NCBI RefSeq assembly: GCF_025699295.1
Contig: NZ_JAILWB010000005.1
Location: 124,001 to 188,000 of the forward strand
Length of the DNA: 64,000 bases
Direction of reading: 5' to 3'
Origin: Hydrogenophaga sp.
GTDB taxonomy: Bacteria > Pseudomonadota > Gammaproteobacteria > Burkholderiales > Burkholderiaceae_C
Made by a program: the position numbers and the translations under genes. The notes under the pieces were generated by a model, which worked only from the letters and a program-made list of their open reading frames with translations, did no database searches and was not told the origin of the DNA. Below, piece by piece: positions 8,881-17,163 of this stretch (within the stretch, counting starts at the first letter, position 1; each line of letters starts with the position of its first letter).

Positions 8881-8903
8881 ATGTGTATCTGACGGATATA
8901 CAT
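8881..8903. promoter_or_regulatory. Probable operator of the GNAT/DUF1778 module
   Basis: An inverted repeat with nine-base arms, ATGTGTATC and GATATACAT (8 of 9 pairs), is separated by five bases. It lies just upstream of the DUF1778 start codon and is AT-rich in a GC-rich setting. This fits autoregulation by the ribbon-helix-helix antitoxin. Confidence 0.6.
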
Positions 8904-9047
8904 TTTGCCGTTGCGTGTAGCCGTTGTCAACACGCACGCCGCCCGCCTCATGTTCCAGAAAATGGATTTCTGCGACACGTTGGCGAGCTCATGTCGCCCT
9001 TTTCGAAAAATGAGAACACGTCATGGTGACGTGTCGTCGGCCAATAC

Positions 9048-9494
9048 ATGACGCAACATGCCCCCATGAACCTCAGCCCCACCACCGCCGCCCTGCTCGC
9101 CGACGCCCTCCTGGCGCTGCACATGGGCATCGTGGTCTTCGTGGTCGGCCTGCTGCCCCTGATCCTGATCGGCGGCACACGCGGCTGGCGCTGGGTGCGC
9201 CACTTCGGCCTGCGCCTCACACACCTGGCCCTGATGGCCTTCATCGCCGCCCAGGCCTGGCTGGGCCAACTGTGCCCGCTCACCGTGTGGGAACAGGACC
9301 TGCGCCGCATCGCCGGCCAGGGCAGCTACCGCGAGAGCTTCATCGAGCACTGGCTCTCGCGGCTGCTGTACTGGGAGGCGCCGTGGTGGGTGTTTGTGGC
9401 GGCTTACTCCGCGTTTGCCCTGCTCGTGGGCGTGGCTTGGTGGGGGGTGAGGCCACACAAACCCGAGACCTCCCCTCGAAACGGTTCTCGTTAG
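9048..9494 (+). CDS. DUF2784 family small membrane protein
   Basis: Protein of 148 residues with about four hydrophobic segments (LLADALLALHMGIVVFVVGL; a Leu/Ala-rich segment around LTHLALMAFIAAQ; WWVFVAAYSAFALLVGVAWW). It carries the DUF2784 pattern GQLCPLTVWEQDLR and the SYRESFIEHWLSRLLYW loop. Function is unknown for the family. No strong ribosome binding site marks the start. The ATG at 9066 (MNLSPTT) is an equally good choice. Confidence 0.75.
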   Translation: MTQHAPMNLSPTTAALLADALLALHMGIVVFVVGLLPLILIGGTRGWRWVRHFGLRLTHLALMAFIAAQAWLGQLCPLTVWEQDLRRIAGQGSYRESFIEHWLSRLLYWEAPWWVFVAAYSAFALLVGVAWWGVRPHKPETSPRNGSR

Positions 9495-9534
9495 CGACAG
9501 TAGCATTTCATTTCGAACAAAGGAGCGGCTTGCC

Positions 9535-10239
9535 ATGAACTTCGCAGATTGGATGTCCCACCGTGGGCTCAGCAAAGCCACGGTGGACAAATACGCGGGT
9601 GCCATTCAAGGGCCGCTGACGGCTTGGGCGATGGAGAACGACCTTGTTGCGGGGCCACTGACTTCATTCACCAGCGAATCTGCTTTCCGAGAAACTGCCG
9701 CGCGCATCCGCGCCTTGCCCATCTTTCAGGAACGCAATGAGCGCGGGCATGACATGTACAGCAGCGCGCTGAACAAGTTCGCGGAGTACCTCGCGGAGGG
9801 CTTCGGAAGCGACGTGGAAACAGACATCGATGCCATCCTGTCGGACCCGGAACTCAGCACCACGGAGCGCTTGGAGTTGGTCAAGTCCCGGGTGGGCCAA
9901 GGTGCGTTTCGGCAAAAGCTGCTGACGTATTGGCAATGCTGCGCGGTGACTGGATACCCAGACACGGGGATCTTGGTGGCCTCTCACATCAAGCCCTGGC
10001 GGGCCTGCAGCAGCACAGAGAGGCTCAATCCCTTCAATGGGCTGCTGCTCACGCCCAATCTGGACAAGGTGTTTGACGCAGGACTCGTCACATTCTCCAG
10101 CCACGGGCCCATTGCCATCTCACCACTGCTCTCGGAGCCCAGGCGATTCGGCATCGAGGCCGACATGCGTGTTGAACTTCATGCGCTGCATGAACCGTTT
10201 ATGAGCTTTCACAGGCACGAGGTCTTTCGATCCACCTAA
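9535..10239 (+). CDS. HNH endonuclease, predicted restriction endonuclease
   Basis: Protein of 234 residues. The C-terminal half carries the HNH core CCAVTGYPDTGILVASHIKP, then NPFNGLLLTPNLDKVFDAGL. The first 90 residues (MNFADWMSHRGLSKATVDKY onward) form a helical domain like those seen ahead of HNH domains in predicted restriction enzymes. AGGAG lies nine bases before the ATG. No methyltransferase gene adjoins it, so it would be a solitary nuclease. Its base composition is visibly less GC-rich than the metabolic genes on both sides, suggesting transfer. It probably acts in defence; the target is unknown. Confidence 0.78.
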   Translation: MNFADWMSHRGLSKATVDKYAGAIQGPLTAWAMENDLVAGPLTSFTSESAFRETAARIRALPIFQERNERGHDMYSSALNKFAEYLAEGFGSDVETDIDAILSDPELSTTERLELVKSRVGQGAFRQKLLTYWQCCAVTGYPDTGILVASHIKPWRACSSTERLNPFNGLLLTPNLDKVFDAGLVTFSSHGPIAISPLLSEPRRFGIEADMRVELHALHEPFMSFHRHEVFRST

Positions 10240-10256
10240 ACGGACCACACCAGGGT

Positions 10257-11159
10257 CTATCGATACGCCATCCGCGCGAGCAACCGTTCAACGACGTCGC
10301 TGACCTCGCGCTGGCGCAGCGCCCTCGCCTCTCGCCGTTGCGGCTCATCACCTTCGCCGAGCTCGAACTTGGCGACCGCGACTGGGCCGTCCTTGCGGTA
10401 TCCCTCGGTCTCGCCCACCTGCGCAAACCGGTTTCGCAAGATGTCGAGCGCGCTCTTCACCACATCACCGTGTCGGTCTTCGCACTCCCTGCGAAACGCC
10501 TCGGCAACCGCGTCGGTGCCTTCGGGTGCGTGCTCCAGGCAATAGATCAGGTCGTGCGCATCCTTGCGCTCGAAGCGCTGGTCGAACGCGAACGCCTTCA
10601 GGCAGGTGAAGCTGATCAGGTTGGCATGCCGGATCTTTTCCACTGCAATGCCTTCACCCCCGAGAAGCTCGGCTTCGACTTCGGTGACTTCGTGCAGATC
10701 AAACACGATCGATGCGTGCGGAATGTTGAGGGCGGAGATCGTTCCGTCGGTCGGCAGCGGTTGAACCCTGCCGCCGGCCAGTTCGGGCGCATCGGCGAGA
10801 AGCTCCAGCACCATGAGCGCGCCGTGCTCCATGCGGGTCTGCCAGCGCCAAGAGAGCTTCTGCTGTCTGTCGTTCTCGGCGCGCTCGAAACCCATCTTCT
10901 TCAGGTTCTCTTCGAGCGTGTGATACGCCTGCATGTCGGCGAGGATCTGCAGATCGATCACGATGTCGACGTCCAGCGTACCGGCATGCGCCGGCACGGC
11001 AGGCGGCCTCGCTTTCACCAGGTAGCGCGGTGTAAGCCCACCGACCAGAAAGACCGAGTTCTTCCACGGCCCCAATCCGCGCAGCAGCGTCACAAGAACG
11101 CGTTCGCAATCCCGCGTGTACGGATCGCTGTAGCCGTCGAAGGTCGCCGGCTTGGCCAT
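10257..11159 (-). CDS. AbiEii/AbiGii-type nucleotidyltransferase toxin
   Basis: Protein of 300 residues beginning MAKPATFDGYSDPYTRDCER. The nucleotidyltransferase core FLVGGLTPRYLV (near 37-48) is followed by GTLDVDIVID (near 61-70), with a DxD-type metal site. The KDAHDLIYCLEHAPEG segment near 208 is typical of this toxin superfamily. The start codon overlaps the upstream AbiEi-like stop codon by one base (TGATG), so the two are coupled. AbiE systems act as type IV toxin-antitoxin and phage-abortive modules. This version is longer at the C-terminus than classical AbiEii catalytic cores. Confidence 0.82.
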   Translation of the reverse strand: MAKPATFDGYSDPYTRDCERVLVTLLRGLGPWKNSVFLVGGLTPRYLVKARPPAVPAHAGTLDVDIVIDLQILADMQAYHTLEENLKKMGFERAENDRQQKLSWRWQTRMEHGALMVLELLADAPELAGGRVQPLPTDGTISALNIPHASIVFDLHEVTEVEAELLGGEGIAVEKIRHANLISFTCLKAFAFDQRFERKDAHDLIYCLEHAPEGTDAVAEAFRRECEDRHGDVVKSALDILRNRFAQVGETEGYRKDGPVAVAKFELGEGDEPQRREARALRQREVSDVVERLLARMAYR

Positions 11160-12238
11160 CAAAAGCCGATCCTCTCCCTGCGCAGGTGTTCGGCCATCTC
11201 CTTCGCGCGCCCTTCACCCTGCAACAAGTCAAGGTAGACCTGCACGGGGCTTGCCAGCCACACACCGCCCACCTGCTGGCGGAACAACAGTTCGCCTGCC
11301 GACTTCGCCGCGATGACGACCAGGTTCGCCCCTTCCGCGACGACGCGCGCGTCCAGTTCTGCCATTGCAGCGTCGGCGCCTGTGCTCGGCAACAGGCGTG
11401 TGCGCACCTGCGAGATGCCCGACAGGAAGGGGGCATAGCGCTGCGCGGCAGCCTCGAAGCTCACCGCGTAGCTGACCTGGTGCGCATTGAACACTTCGCC
11501 CAGGCGCTGCAGCAAGGCATCGGACTTCAGACCCGGCACGTAGTAGCGGCGCACGGCTTGATCGCTGGAACGGGCCAACTGCCCTGCCCAGGCATCCAGC
11601 AAGGCCGCAGGTTCCCGCAGATGGCGTTCCTTGGCCGGGCCTTGTCCGCGGGATTCGAGCCAGTCGAAACGCTCCAGTTCACCCAGCACGTCGGACACGG
11701 TGGACGGCGCCACCTGTGCCCGCTCGGCCACCTGGGTGACGCCGAACCAGTCTTGGTGGTCGATCAGGAGCGCATGCAGCACTTGTGCGCGACGCCCGGA
11801 AAACAGCGACCGCACCGATCTCTCCAGCGTCTTGGATGGCGGCCTGTCGATGTACACATAGGCCCCGGGGATCGGCAGGAACAGGCTGCCGCCGCTGTCG
11901 TAGTAGCCGATGCGCTCGGACTTGAGCAACGCCTTCGCACCCGGCGAAAGGGATTCGGCCACCAACAGGGGCTGGGCGTGGGATGAAGGGGCCTGGTGCC
12001 GCGACTGGAACTGCCAGAGCACCTGGCGCACATCCCGGGGGTAGGCCGTCTTCTTCACTTCAACCCACAGAATGACCGGCTTGCCCGCGATGTTCAGGTG
12101 GATTTCGGCACCGACCTGGGAAGGCCCCGCAGCGGCTGCTTCGCGCACCTGTGTCTCGGCACGCGCCCCCGGCAGTTCCTGGAGCGACTCCAGGAACCGT
12201 TCGATGAGGGCGTGTTCGGCGATGCTCGATTCAGACAT
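11159..12238 (-). CDS. AbiEi-family antitoxin (type IV) with winged-helix domain
   Basis: Protein of 359 residues from the ATG at 12238 (MSESSIAEHALIERFLES). The N-terminal part resembles a nuclease-like or restriction-like fold (VGAEIHLNIAGKPVILWVEV, then KKTAYPRD). A winged helix follows near 185-225 (VTQVAERAQVAPSTVSDVLG), then an AbiEi-type C-terminal domain. It should repress the module and counter the downstream nucleotidyltransferase. A longer start at 12274 is possible but lacks a ribosome binding site. A perfect 16-bp palindrome lies 38 bases upstream. Confidence 0.8.
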   Translation of the reverse strand: MSESSIAEHALIERFLESLQELPGARAETQVREAAAAGPSQVGAEIHLNIAGKPVILWVEVKKTAYPRDVRQVLWQFQSRHQAPSSHAQPLLVAESLSPGAKALLKSERIGYYDSGGSLFLPIPGAYVYIDRPPSKTLERSVRSLFSGRRAQVLHALLIDHQDWFGVTQVAERAQVAPSTVSDVLGELERFDWLESRGQGPAKERHLREPAALLDAWAGQLARSSDQAVRRYYVPGLKSDALLQRLGEVFNAHQVSYAVSFEAAAQRYAPFLSGISQVRTRLLPSTGADAAMAELDARVVAEGANLVVIAAKSAGELLFRQQVGGVWLASPVQVYLDLLQGEGRAKEMAEHLRRERIGF

Positions 12239-12276
12239 GCTGGGCTTTATTTTCTGCGCAGCGAATAATAGCATTA

Positions 12277-12292
12277 CATCGAATATTCGATG
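12277..12292. promoter_or_regulatory. 16-bp perfect palindrome upstream of the AbiEi gene
   Basis: CATCGAATATTCGATG is its own reverse complement. It lies in a short AT-rich stretch between the AbiEi start and the thioesterase stop codon. AbiEi antitoxins bind inverted repeats to autoregulate, so this is a likely operator. Confidence 0.55.
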
Positions 12293-12384
12293 CGGTTTTT
12301 ATTTTCGCTGTTCAGTGAATGAGCCATTCACACACCCAATTGCACCCATTTTGAGAAGAAGACGTTGGAATCGACCCCCCCCTC

Positions 12385-12879
12385 TCAAGAAACGATATAA
12401 GCCCCCGACCCCGCACACAGCAGCTTGCCGTCCGCCCCCAGAAACTCCATGCGCGTGCTGGCCACGCGCGAGCCCAGGCGCAGGACTTCGGCCCTGAGTT
12501 CGAAGTGTTCGCCCACGCAGGGGCGCAGGTAGTCGATGCGCAGGTCGATGGTGCCGAGCTTGCTGAAGCGCTGCAGGCGCTGCAGGGGTTCTTCGTTCAT
12601 GTGGCGCGCGCCGATGGCGGCCACGCAGGCCAGGCCGCCCATCGCGTCAAGGCTGGCGCTGACGACGCCGCCGTGCACGCGGTTGTGCTGGTAGTGGCCG
12701 ATCAGATCGGGTTTCATGGCGATGCGGCCGCCGACCTTGTCGGGCGTGATGGACGTGATCTGCAGGCCCAGCACGCGGTTGAAGACGATCTTTTCCTCGA
12801 ACAGCTCCTTGAGCGCGGCGATGAACGCGGGCTCGAACTCGACGGGGGGTGTGGCGACGGCGGGGGGTGTCTTGCTCAT
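12385..12879 (-). CDS. PaaI/YiiD-like hotdog thioesterase
   Basis: Hotdog-fold protein of 164 residues. The signature HNRVHGGVVSASLDAMGG lies near residues 67-84, with the general acid/base Asp after the HGG loop. It hydrolyses acyl-CoA thioesters. The ATG overlaps the stop of the upstream acyl-CoA dehydrogenase (ATGA), so it is the last gene of the terpene operon. It may release CoA from dead-end intermediates. P. aeruginosa's atu cluster has no such gene, to my knowledge. Confidence 0.82.
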   Translation of the reverse strand: MSKTPPAVATPPVEFEPAFIAALKELFEEKIVFNRVLGLQITSITPDKVGGRIAMKPDLIGHYQHNRVHGGVVSASLDAMGGLACVAAIGARHMNEEPLQRLQRFSKLGTIDLRIDYLRPCVGEHFELRAEVLRLGSRVASTRMEFLGADGKLLCAGSGAYIVS

Positions 12880-14030
12880 AGGCCCCATTGTCGTGCGGCG
12901 AGTTCCTTCATGATTTCCTCGGCGCCGCCGCCGATCATCATCACCTTCACTTCGCGGTAGACGCGCTCGCTGACGGTGCCGCGCATGTAGCCCATGCCAC
13001 CGAGGATCTGCACGGCCGCGTCGGCGCAGAACTGCATGGTCTGCGTGGCGTGGTTCTTGAGCAGGCAGACATTCGCCACCCAGTCCGCGCCTTCGTCGCC
13101 GGCGTCCACGCGGTCGCCGAGCGCATCCACCCAGGCCTGGGTGGAGCGGATGCGCATCTGCATGTCCATGAGCTTGTGGCGGATCACCTGGCGCTCGATC
13201 AGCGGCTCGCCAAAGGTGTGGCGCTGGCGCGCCCAGGCCAGGGCTTCGTCGTGGCAGGCTTCGGCAAAACCCAGCGCCATGGCGGACAGGGCCAGGCGCT
13301 CGCCATTGAAGTTGCCCATGATCATGCGAAAGCCCGCGCCCTCGGCGCCCAGCCGGTAACGGGCGGGCACGCGCACGCCGTCGAAGCGCAGGTGCGCGGT
13401 GTCGCTGCAGAGCCAGCCCATCTTGTCCAGCCGGCTGCGCGAGACGCCGGGTGCGCTGCAAGGCACCACGATCATGCTGATGCCGCTGGCGCCCTTGCTG
13501 TTCAGGTCGGTGCGCACGGCCAGCGTGATCCAGTCGCAGCGCATGCCGGAGGTGATGAACACCTTCTCGCCGTCGATGACGTAGTCGCCGCCTTCCAGCC
13601 GCGCGGCGGTGCGCAGGGCGGCCACGTCGGAGCCGCCGCCGGGCTCGGTGATGCCCAGGGCGGCGATCTGTTCGCCGCGCAGCACGGGCGGGATGATCTC
13701 GGCCTGCAGCTCGGGCGCGCCGTGTTTCAGGATGGGCGGCAAGCCGATGTTGTGGGTGAACAGGCTGGCCATCACGCCGCCGCTGCCGCCATGCCGCGCC
13801 AGTGTTTGCGACAGGGCGTTGCGCGCGCGCCAGGGCGCGGGTGTGCCGCCCAGGTGTTCGGGGTAGCCCAGGCCGAGCAGGCCCAGTTCCGCGGCCTGGC
13901 GGTGCAGCGCGCGCGGCAGCTCGCCCGCTTCTTCCCAGGCGGGCACGTTCGGCGCGATGGCCTGCGTGGCAAAACGCTGCACGGTGTCGACGAGCGCGGC
14001 GCGGTCTTCGGCGGTGAAGTCGTTGTTCAT
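12876..14030 (-). CDS. Acyl-CoA dehydrogenase (second copy in the atu-type operon)
   Basis: FAD enzyme of 384 residues with the standard three-domain layout. Visible motifs are ALGITEPGGGSDVAALRT near 120, ITSGMRCDWITLAVRT near 155, and the C-terminal ILGGMGYMRGTVSERVYREV near 345. The start at 14030 has GAGG seven bases upstream. It overlaps the thioesterase. It is less similar to the citronellyl-CoA dehydrogenase type than the gene at 17286. A plausible role is oxidation of a shortened chain downstream of the carboxylase steps; that is inference. Confidence 0.85.
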   Translation of the reverse strand: MNNDFTAEDRAALVDTVQRFATQAIAPNVPAWEEAGELPRALHRQAAELGLLGLGYPEHLGGTPAPWRARNALSQTLARHGGSGGVMASLFTHNIGLPPILKHGAPELQAEIIPPVLRGEQIAALGITEPGGGSDVAALRTAARLEGGDYVIDGEKVFITSGMRCDWITLAVRTDLNSKGASGISMIVVPCSAPGVSRSRLDKMGWLCSDTAHLRFDGVRVPARYRLGAEGAGFRMIMGNFNGERLALSAMALGFAEACHDEALAWARQRHTFGEPLIERQVIRHKLMDMQMRIRSTQAWVDALGDRVDAGDEGADWVANVCLLKNHATQTMQFCADAAVQILGGMGYMRGTVSERVYREVKVMMIGGGAEEIMKELAARQWGL

Positions 14031-14074
14031 GTCGGTCCTCGGGGGGCGCAACGCGCAAGCCAGACGCAACGAGA

Positions 14075-14191
14075 CCGTTCGCCCTGAGCCTGTCGAAGGG
14101 CCTGAGCCTGTCGAAGGGCTCGTGCAACAGGCGTTGGCAAGGGCTTCGACAAAGCCTGTCCTGAGCTTGTCGAAGGGCTCAGCCCGAACGG
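14075..14191. repeat. REP-like repeat cluster, family A
   Basis: Two direct copies of the GAGCCTGTCGAAGGGC arm are followed by a further arm pair ending CTCAGCCCGAACGG. The cluster fills the gap between the biotin carboxylase stop and the dehydrogenase start, so the operon transcript must cross it. Confidence 0.8.
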
Positions 14192-14205
14192 AAGCAAGCT
14201 CATCT

Positions 14206-16197
14206 TCAGGCGCTGAAGATCAACAGCAGCTGGCCCGGTGCCACCTGCTGGCCAGCGGCCACCGAGAGCGCTTCAACGGTGACGTCGCGCGGCGCGGCCA
14301 GGGTGTGTTCGAGTTTCATGGATTCGATCACCAGCAGCGGCTCGCCGCGGGCGACGCGCGCACCGGGCGTGGCGTGCACCGCCACCAGCTTGCCGTTGAA
14401 GGGTGCGCGCAACTCGCGCGCGGCGTTCGCACCGCCTGCGCGTTCGCGCGGCGCGTGGCTCAGGTCCACCAGCTCGATGGTGTGCGCGCCGGCCTGCACC
14501 TGCCAGCGCCCACCGCCCAGTGGCGCGGCGGCCACGGGCCAGGCGCTGCCGTCGACCACCACGCGGCCCGGTGCCACATGGGCCAGCTGCATGCGCTCGC
14601 CGTGCGCAACGCGCAGCGCGCCCTGCCCGGTTTCCTGCACCGCGAGGTCGAGCACCTGGTCTTCGCCATGGCGCCAGCGCAGCGGGCGCGCGAACGGGCA
14701 AGGCAGCGCGCTCGCGGGCGCCAGGCGGTCGAACGCGGCGGCGAGCACGGCGGCCAGCACCGCGTCGGGCGGGGGCAGCAGCGTGGCGCGGATGGCCTCG
14801 CCCTCCTCGGCCAGAAAGGGAATGAGCGCCCCGCCTTCGTGGAACACCGGGTTGCGCAGGCAGGCCGCCAGAAAGGCGCGGTTGCTCGGCAGGCCCAGCA
14901 GCAGGGTGTGGTCCAGCGCGTGGGCCAGTCGGTCGATCGCGTCGCGGCGCGTGGGCGCGTGGGCGATCAGCTTGCCGAGCATGGCGTCGTAGTGCGGCGA
15001 GACCTCGCTGCCGGTTTCCAGCGCATGGTCAAAACGCAGGCCGGCGGGCAGCGGGGGTTCGGCAAAGCGGTGCACGCGGCCGGTGTGCGGCGTGTGGTGC
15101 TCGTCCTCGGCGCACAGGCGCACCTCGATGGCGTGGCCGCTGAAGATGATCTGATCCTGCGCCAGCGGCAACGGCTCGCCGCGCGCCACGCGCAACTGCC
15201 ATTCCACCAGGTCCAGCCCGGTGAGGGCCTCGGTCACCGGGTGCTCCACCTGCAGGCGGGTGTTCATCTCCATGAGGTAGAACCCCCGTTCACCCTGAGC
15301 TTGTCGAAGGGTCCCAGAGGTGCTGGCGGGGGCTTCGACAGGCTCAGCCCGAACGGAGGGTTCGTCCACCAGAAACTCCACCGTGCCCGCCCCCACATAA
15401 CCCGCCGCCTGCGCCAGCGCCACGGCGCAGCGGCCCAGCGCTTCGCGCAGCGCGGGCGACACCGCCGGGCTCGGCGCCTCTTCGATGATCTTCTGGTGCC
15501 GGCGCTGCACCGAACAGTCGCGCTCGCCCAGGTGCACGCAGTGGCCCTGCGTGTCGGCGAACACCTGCACCTCCACATGGCGCGGGCGCAGCAGCGCGCG
15601 TTCGATCAGCAGGTCGCCGTTCGCAAAGCCGGCCAGCGCCTCGGAGCGCGCGCCCTGCAGCGCGGGCAGCAGCTGCGCGGCCTCGTGCACCAGGCGCATG
15701 CCGCGCCCGCCGCCACCGGCCACGGCCTTGACCATGAGCGGAAAACCGATGCGCTGCGCCTCGGCCACGAAGGTGGCGTCGCGCTGGTCGTCGCCGAAGT
15801 AGCCGGGCAGGCAGGGCACGCCGTGCGCGGCGGCCAGCGCCTTGGCGGCGGACTTGCTGCCCAGCGCGCGGATGGCCGCCGGCGGCGGGCCGACCCAGAT
15901 CAGGCCGGCGTCGATCACGGTCTGGGCGAAGTCGGCGTTCTCGCTCAGGAAGCCGTAGCCCGGGTGCACCGCGTCGGCGCCGGTGGCCACGGCCGCGTCC
16001 AGCAGGCGGTCCACGCGCAGGTACGAGTCGGCCGAGGCCGCGCCGCCGAGCGCGAACGCGGTGGTGGCCTCGCGCACGTGCAGCGCGCGCGCGTCGGGTT
16101 CGGAAAACACGGCCACGGTCTGTATGCCCATGGCGTGGGCGGTGCGGATGATGCGGCGGGCGATTTCGCCGCGGTTGGCAATGAGAAGTCTCTTCAT
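14206..16197 (-). CDS. atuF: Geranyl-CoA carboxylase-type alpha subunit (biotin carboxylase plus BCCP)
   Basis: Protein of 663 residues. The biotin carboxylase starts MKRLLIANRGEIARRIIRTA, with the ATP-grasp loop AGGGGRGM near 160-167 and the active-site strand FYLMEMNTRLQVEHPVTE near 306-323. The C-terminal biotinyl domain has ESMKLEH at 625-631, biotin on Lys628. It carboxylates biotin for the beta subunit at 18578. The gene order (after atuB-C-D-E) supports AtuF over the 3-methylcrotonyl-CoA enzyme. About 25 residues between VEFLVDE and FYLMEMN are encoded by an inserted REP-like palindrome in frame. The first 33 bases are part of a direct repeat with the atuE end. Confidence 0.85.
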   Translation of the reverse strand: MKRLLIANRGEIARRIIRTAHAMGIQTVAVFSEPDARALHVREATTAFALGGAASADSYLRVDRLLDAAVATGADAVHPGYGFLSENADFAQTVIDAGLIWVGPPPAAIRALGSKSAAKALAAAHGVPCLPGYFGDDQRDATFVAEAQRIGFPLMVKAVAGGGGRGMRLVHEAAQLLPALQGARSEALAGFANGDLLIERALLRPRHVEVQVFADTQGHCVHLGERDCSVQRRHQKIIEEAPSPAVSPALREALGRCAVALAQAAGYVGAGTVEFLVDEPSVRAEPVEAPASTSGTLRQAQGERGFYLMEMNTRLQVEHPVTEALTGLDLVEWQLRVARGEPLPLAQDQIIFSGHAIEVRLCAEDEHHTPHTGRVHRFAEPPLPAGLRFDHALETGSEVSPHYDAMLGKLIAHAPTRRDAIDRLAHALDHTLLLGLPSNRAFLAACLRNPVFHEGGALIPFLAEEGEAIRATLLPPPDAVLAAVLAAAFDRLAPASALPCPFARPLRWRHGEDQVLDLAVQETGQGALRVAHGERMQLAHVAPGRVVVDGSAWPVAAAPLGGGRWQVQAGAHTIELVDLSHAPRERAGGANAARELRAPFNGKLVAVHATPGARVARGEPLLVIESMKLEHTLAAPRDVTVEALSVAAGQQVAPGQLLLIFSA
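15286..15356. repeat. REP-like repeat, family A, inside the atuF reading frame
   Basis: The arms CCGTTCACCCTGAGCTTGTC and GGCTTCGACAGGCTCAGCCC with GAACGG enclose a short spacer. It lies inside the biotin carboxylase gene and is read through in frame. It encodes a stretch including VRAEPVEA and LRQAQGER that has no counterpart in ordinary biotin carboxylases. Confidence 0.85.
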
Positions 16198-16339
16198 GGG
16201 TTCCTCGCGGCTCATCGCCCTGCACGCTTCGCGTGCCGTGCCATTTGGTGAGCGCTGCACATGGCCCGACAGGCCATATGAGCGCTCCCCCGCGCCAAGG
16301 CGCGAACGCCGCGGTTGGCAATGAGAAGTCTCTTCATGG
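16167..16339. repeat. 33-bp direct repeats flanking a 107-bp insert at the atuE/atuF junction
   Basis: The 33 bases at 16167-16199 (start of atuF) are repeated exactly at 16307-16339, where they overlap the atuE stop codon. The second copy still reads ATGAAGAGACTTCTCATTGC on the minus strand, so atuE and atuF originally overlapped by ATGA. The 107 bases between contain a nested hairpin: GAGCGCT (16250-16256) with AGCGCTC (16281-16287), and ATGGCC (16261-16266) with GGCCAT (16272-16277). No reading frame of note. Confidence 0.85.
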
Positions 16340-17131
16340 CTGGCCGGCCCAGGGCGCGGGCTGCTTCTTCGCGAAGGCGGCCAGGCCGGCGGCGGCCTCG
16401 GGGCTGCGCAGCCCTTGCGCGAAGGCGAAAGCGGCTTCGGTGCGCAGGTCGGGCACGTCGTTGCGCATGCGCTGCAGCAGGCGCTTGGTGCTGGCCACGG
16501 CGCCGGGCGCGGCGCGCATCATGGCCTGCACGCGCGCGGCCAGGGCGGCCTCCAGCGCGTCGTCGGCCACGAGCTCGTCCACCAGGCCCAGTGCCTGCGC
16601 CTCGGCGCCCTTGTACATGCGGCCCTGCAGCAGGCACTGCCGCGCGGCGGCGTCGCCCAGGCGTTGCCAGACGAAGGGCGCGATCTGCGCCGGCGGCAGG
16701 CCCAGCGTCACTTCCGGTGTGGCGAAAGTCGAGCGCTGCGTGGCAATCACGTGGTCGGCGCAGCACAGCAGGCCGAAGCCGCCGCCCATGGCCGCGCCGT
16801 CGACCGCGCACACCAGCAACTGCGGCAGGCCGCACAGCGCGTGCAGCACGTCGCCAAAGCCGCGGTTCAGGTCGACCAGCGGGTCCGCCTCGCCCGGCTG
16901 CAGCGGCTGGCCGATGGCGCTGGCAAAGCTGCCCAGGCTGCCACCGGCGCTGAAGGCACCGGGCGCGCCGGTGAGCACGATGACGCGCAGGGTTTCGTCC
17001 TGCCGGGCGCGCACGCAGGCGCCGAACAGGCCCAGCACCATGGCGTCGCTCAGCGCGTTGCGCGTGGCGGGGTCGTTGAGCGTCCAGCGTTCGGTATCGC
17101 CCTGGCGTTCTGTGTGGAAGGTGGTGGTCAT
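16334..17131 (-). CDS. atuE: Enoyl-CoA hydratase/isomerase, isohexenylglutaconyl-CoA hydratase-like
   Basis: Crotonase-fold enzyme of 265 residues. The oxyanion-hole motifs are GAPGAFSAGGSLGSF (near 55-69) and AVDGAAMGGGFGLLCCADHV (near 108-127). It would hydrate the carboxylated isohexenyl-glutaconyl-CoA made by the AtuC/AtuF carboxylase. That specificity rests on gene order (atuB-C-D-E-F as in Pseudomonas), not on residues I can identify. The stop codon overlaps a duplicated copy of the atuF start. The ATG at 17131 starts MTTTFHTERQG; the frame upstream is open but reads into repeat DNA. Confidence 0.8.
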   Translation of the reverse strand: MTTTFHTERQGDTERWTLNDPATRNALSDAMVLGLFGACVRARQDETLRVIVLTGAPGAFSAGGSLGSFASAIGQPLQPGEADPLVDLNRGFGDVLHALCGLPQLLVCAVDGAAMGGGFGLLCCADHVIATQRSTFATPEVTLGLPPAQIAPFVWQRLGDAAARQCLLQGRMYKGAEAQALGLVDELVADDALEAALAARVQAMMRAAPGAVASTKRLLQRMRNDVPDLRTEAAFAFAQGLRSPEAAAGLAAFAKKQPAPWAGQP

Positions 17132-17163
17132 GGTTGGTGGTACTGACAGGTGTTGGCGGGGGA

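Noticed and set aside
12385-14127. A 580-codon minus-strand frame joining the thioesterase to upstream sequence
   Set aside because: Only the last 164 codons are a real protein; the rest is a shifted frame of the acyl-CoA dehydrogenase. The true start overlaps the dehydrogenase stop by ATGA.
16212-16333. Truncated extra copy of the biotin carboxylase gene upstream of atuF
   Set aside because: Only the first 33 bases are duplicated and the frame then diverges, so it is a junction duplication and not a pseudogene worth naming.
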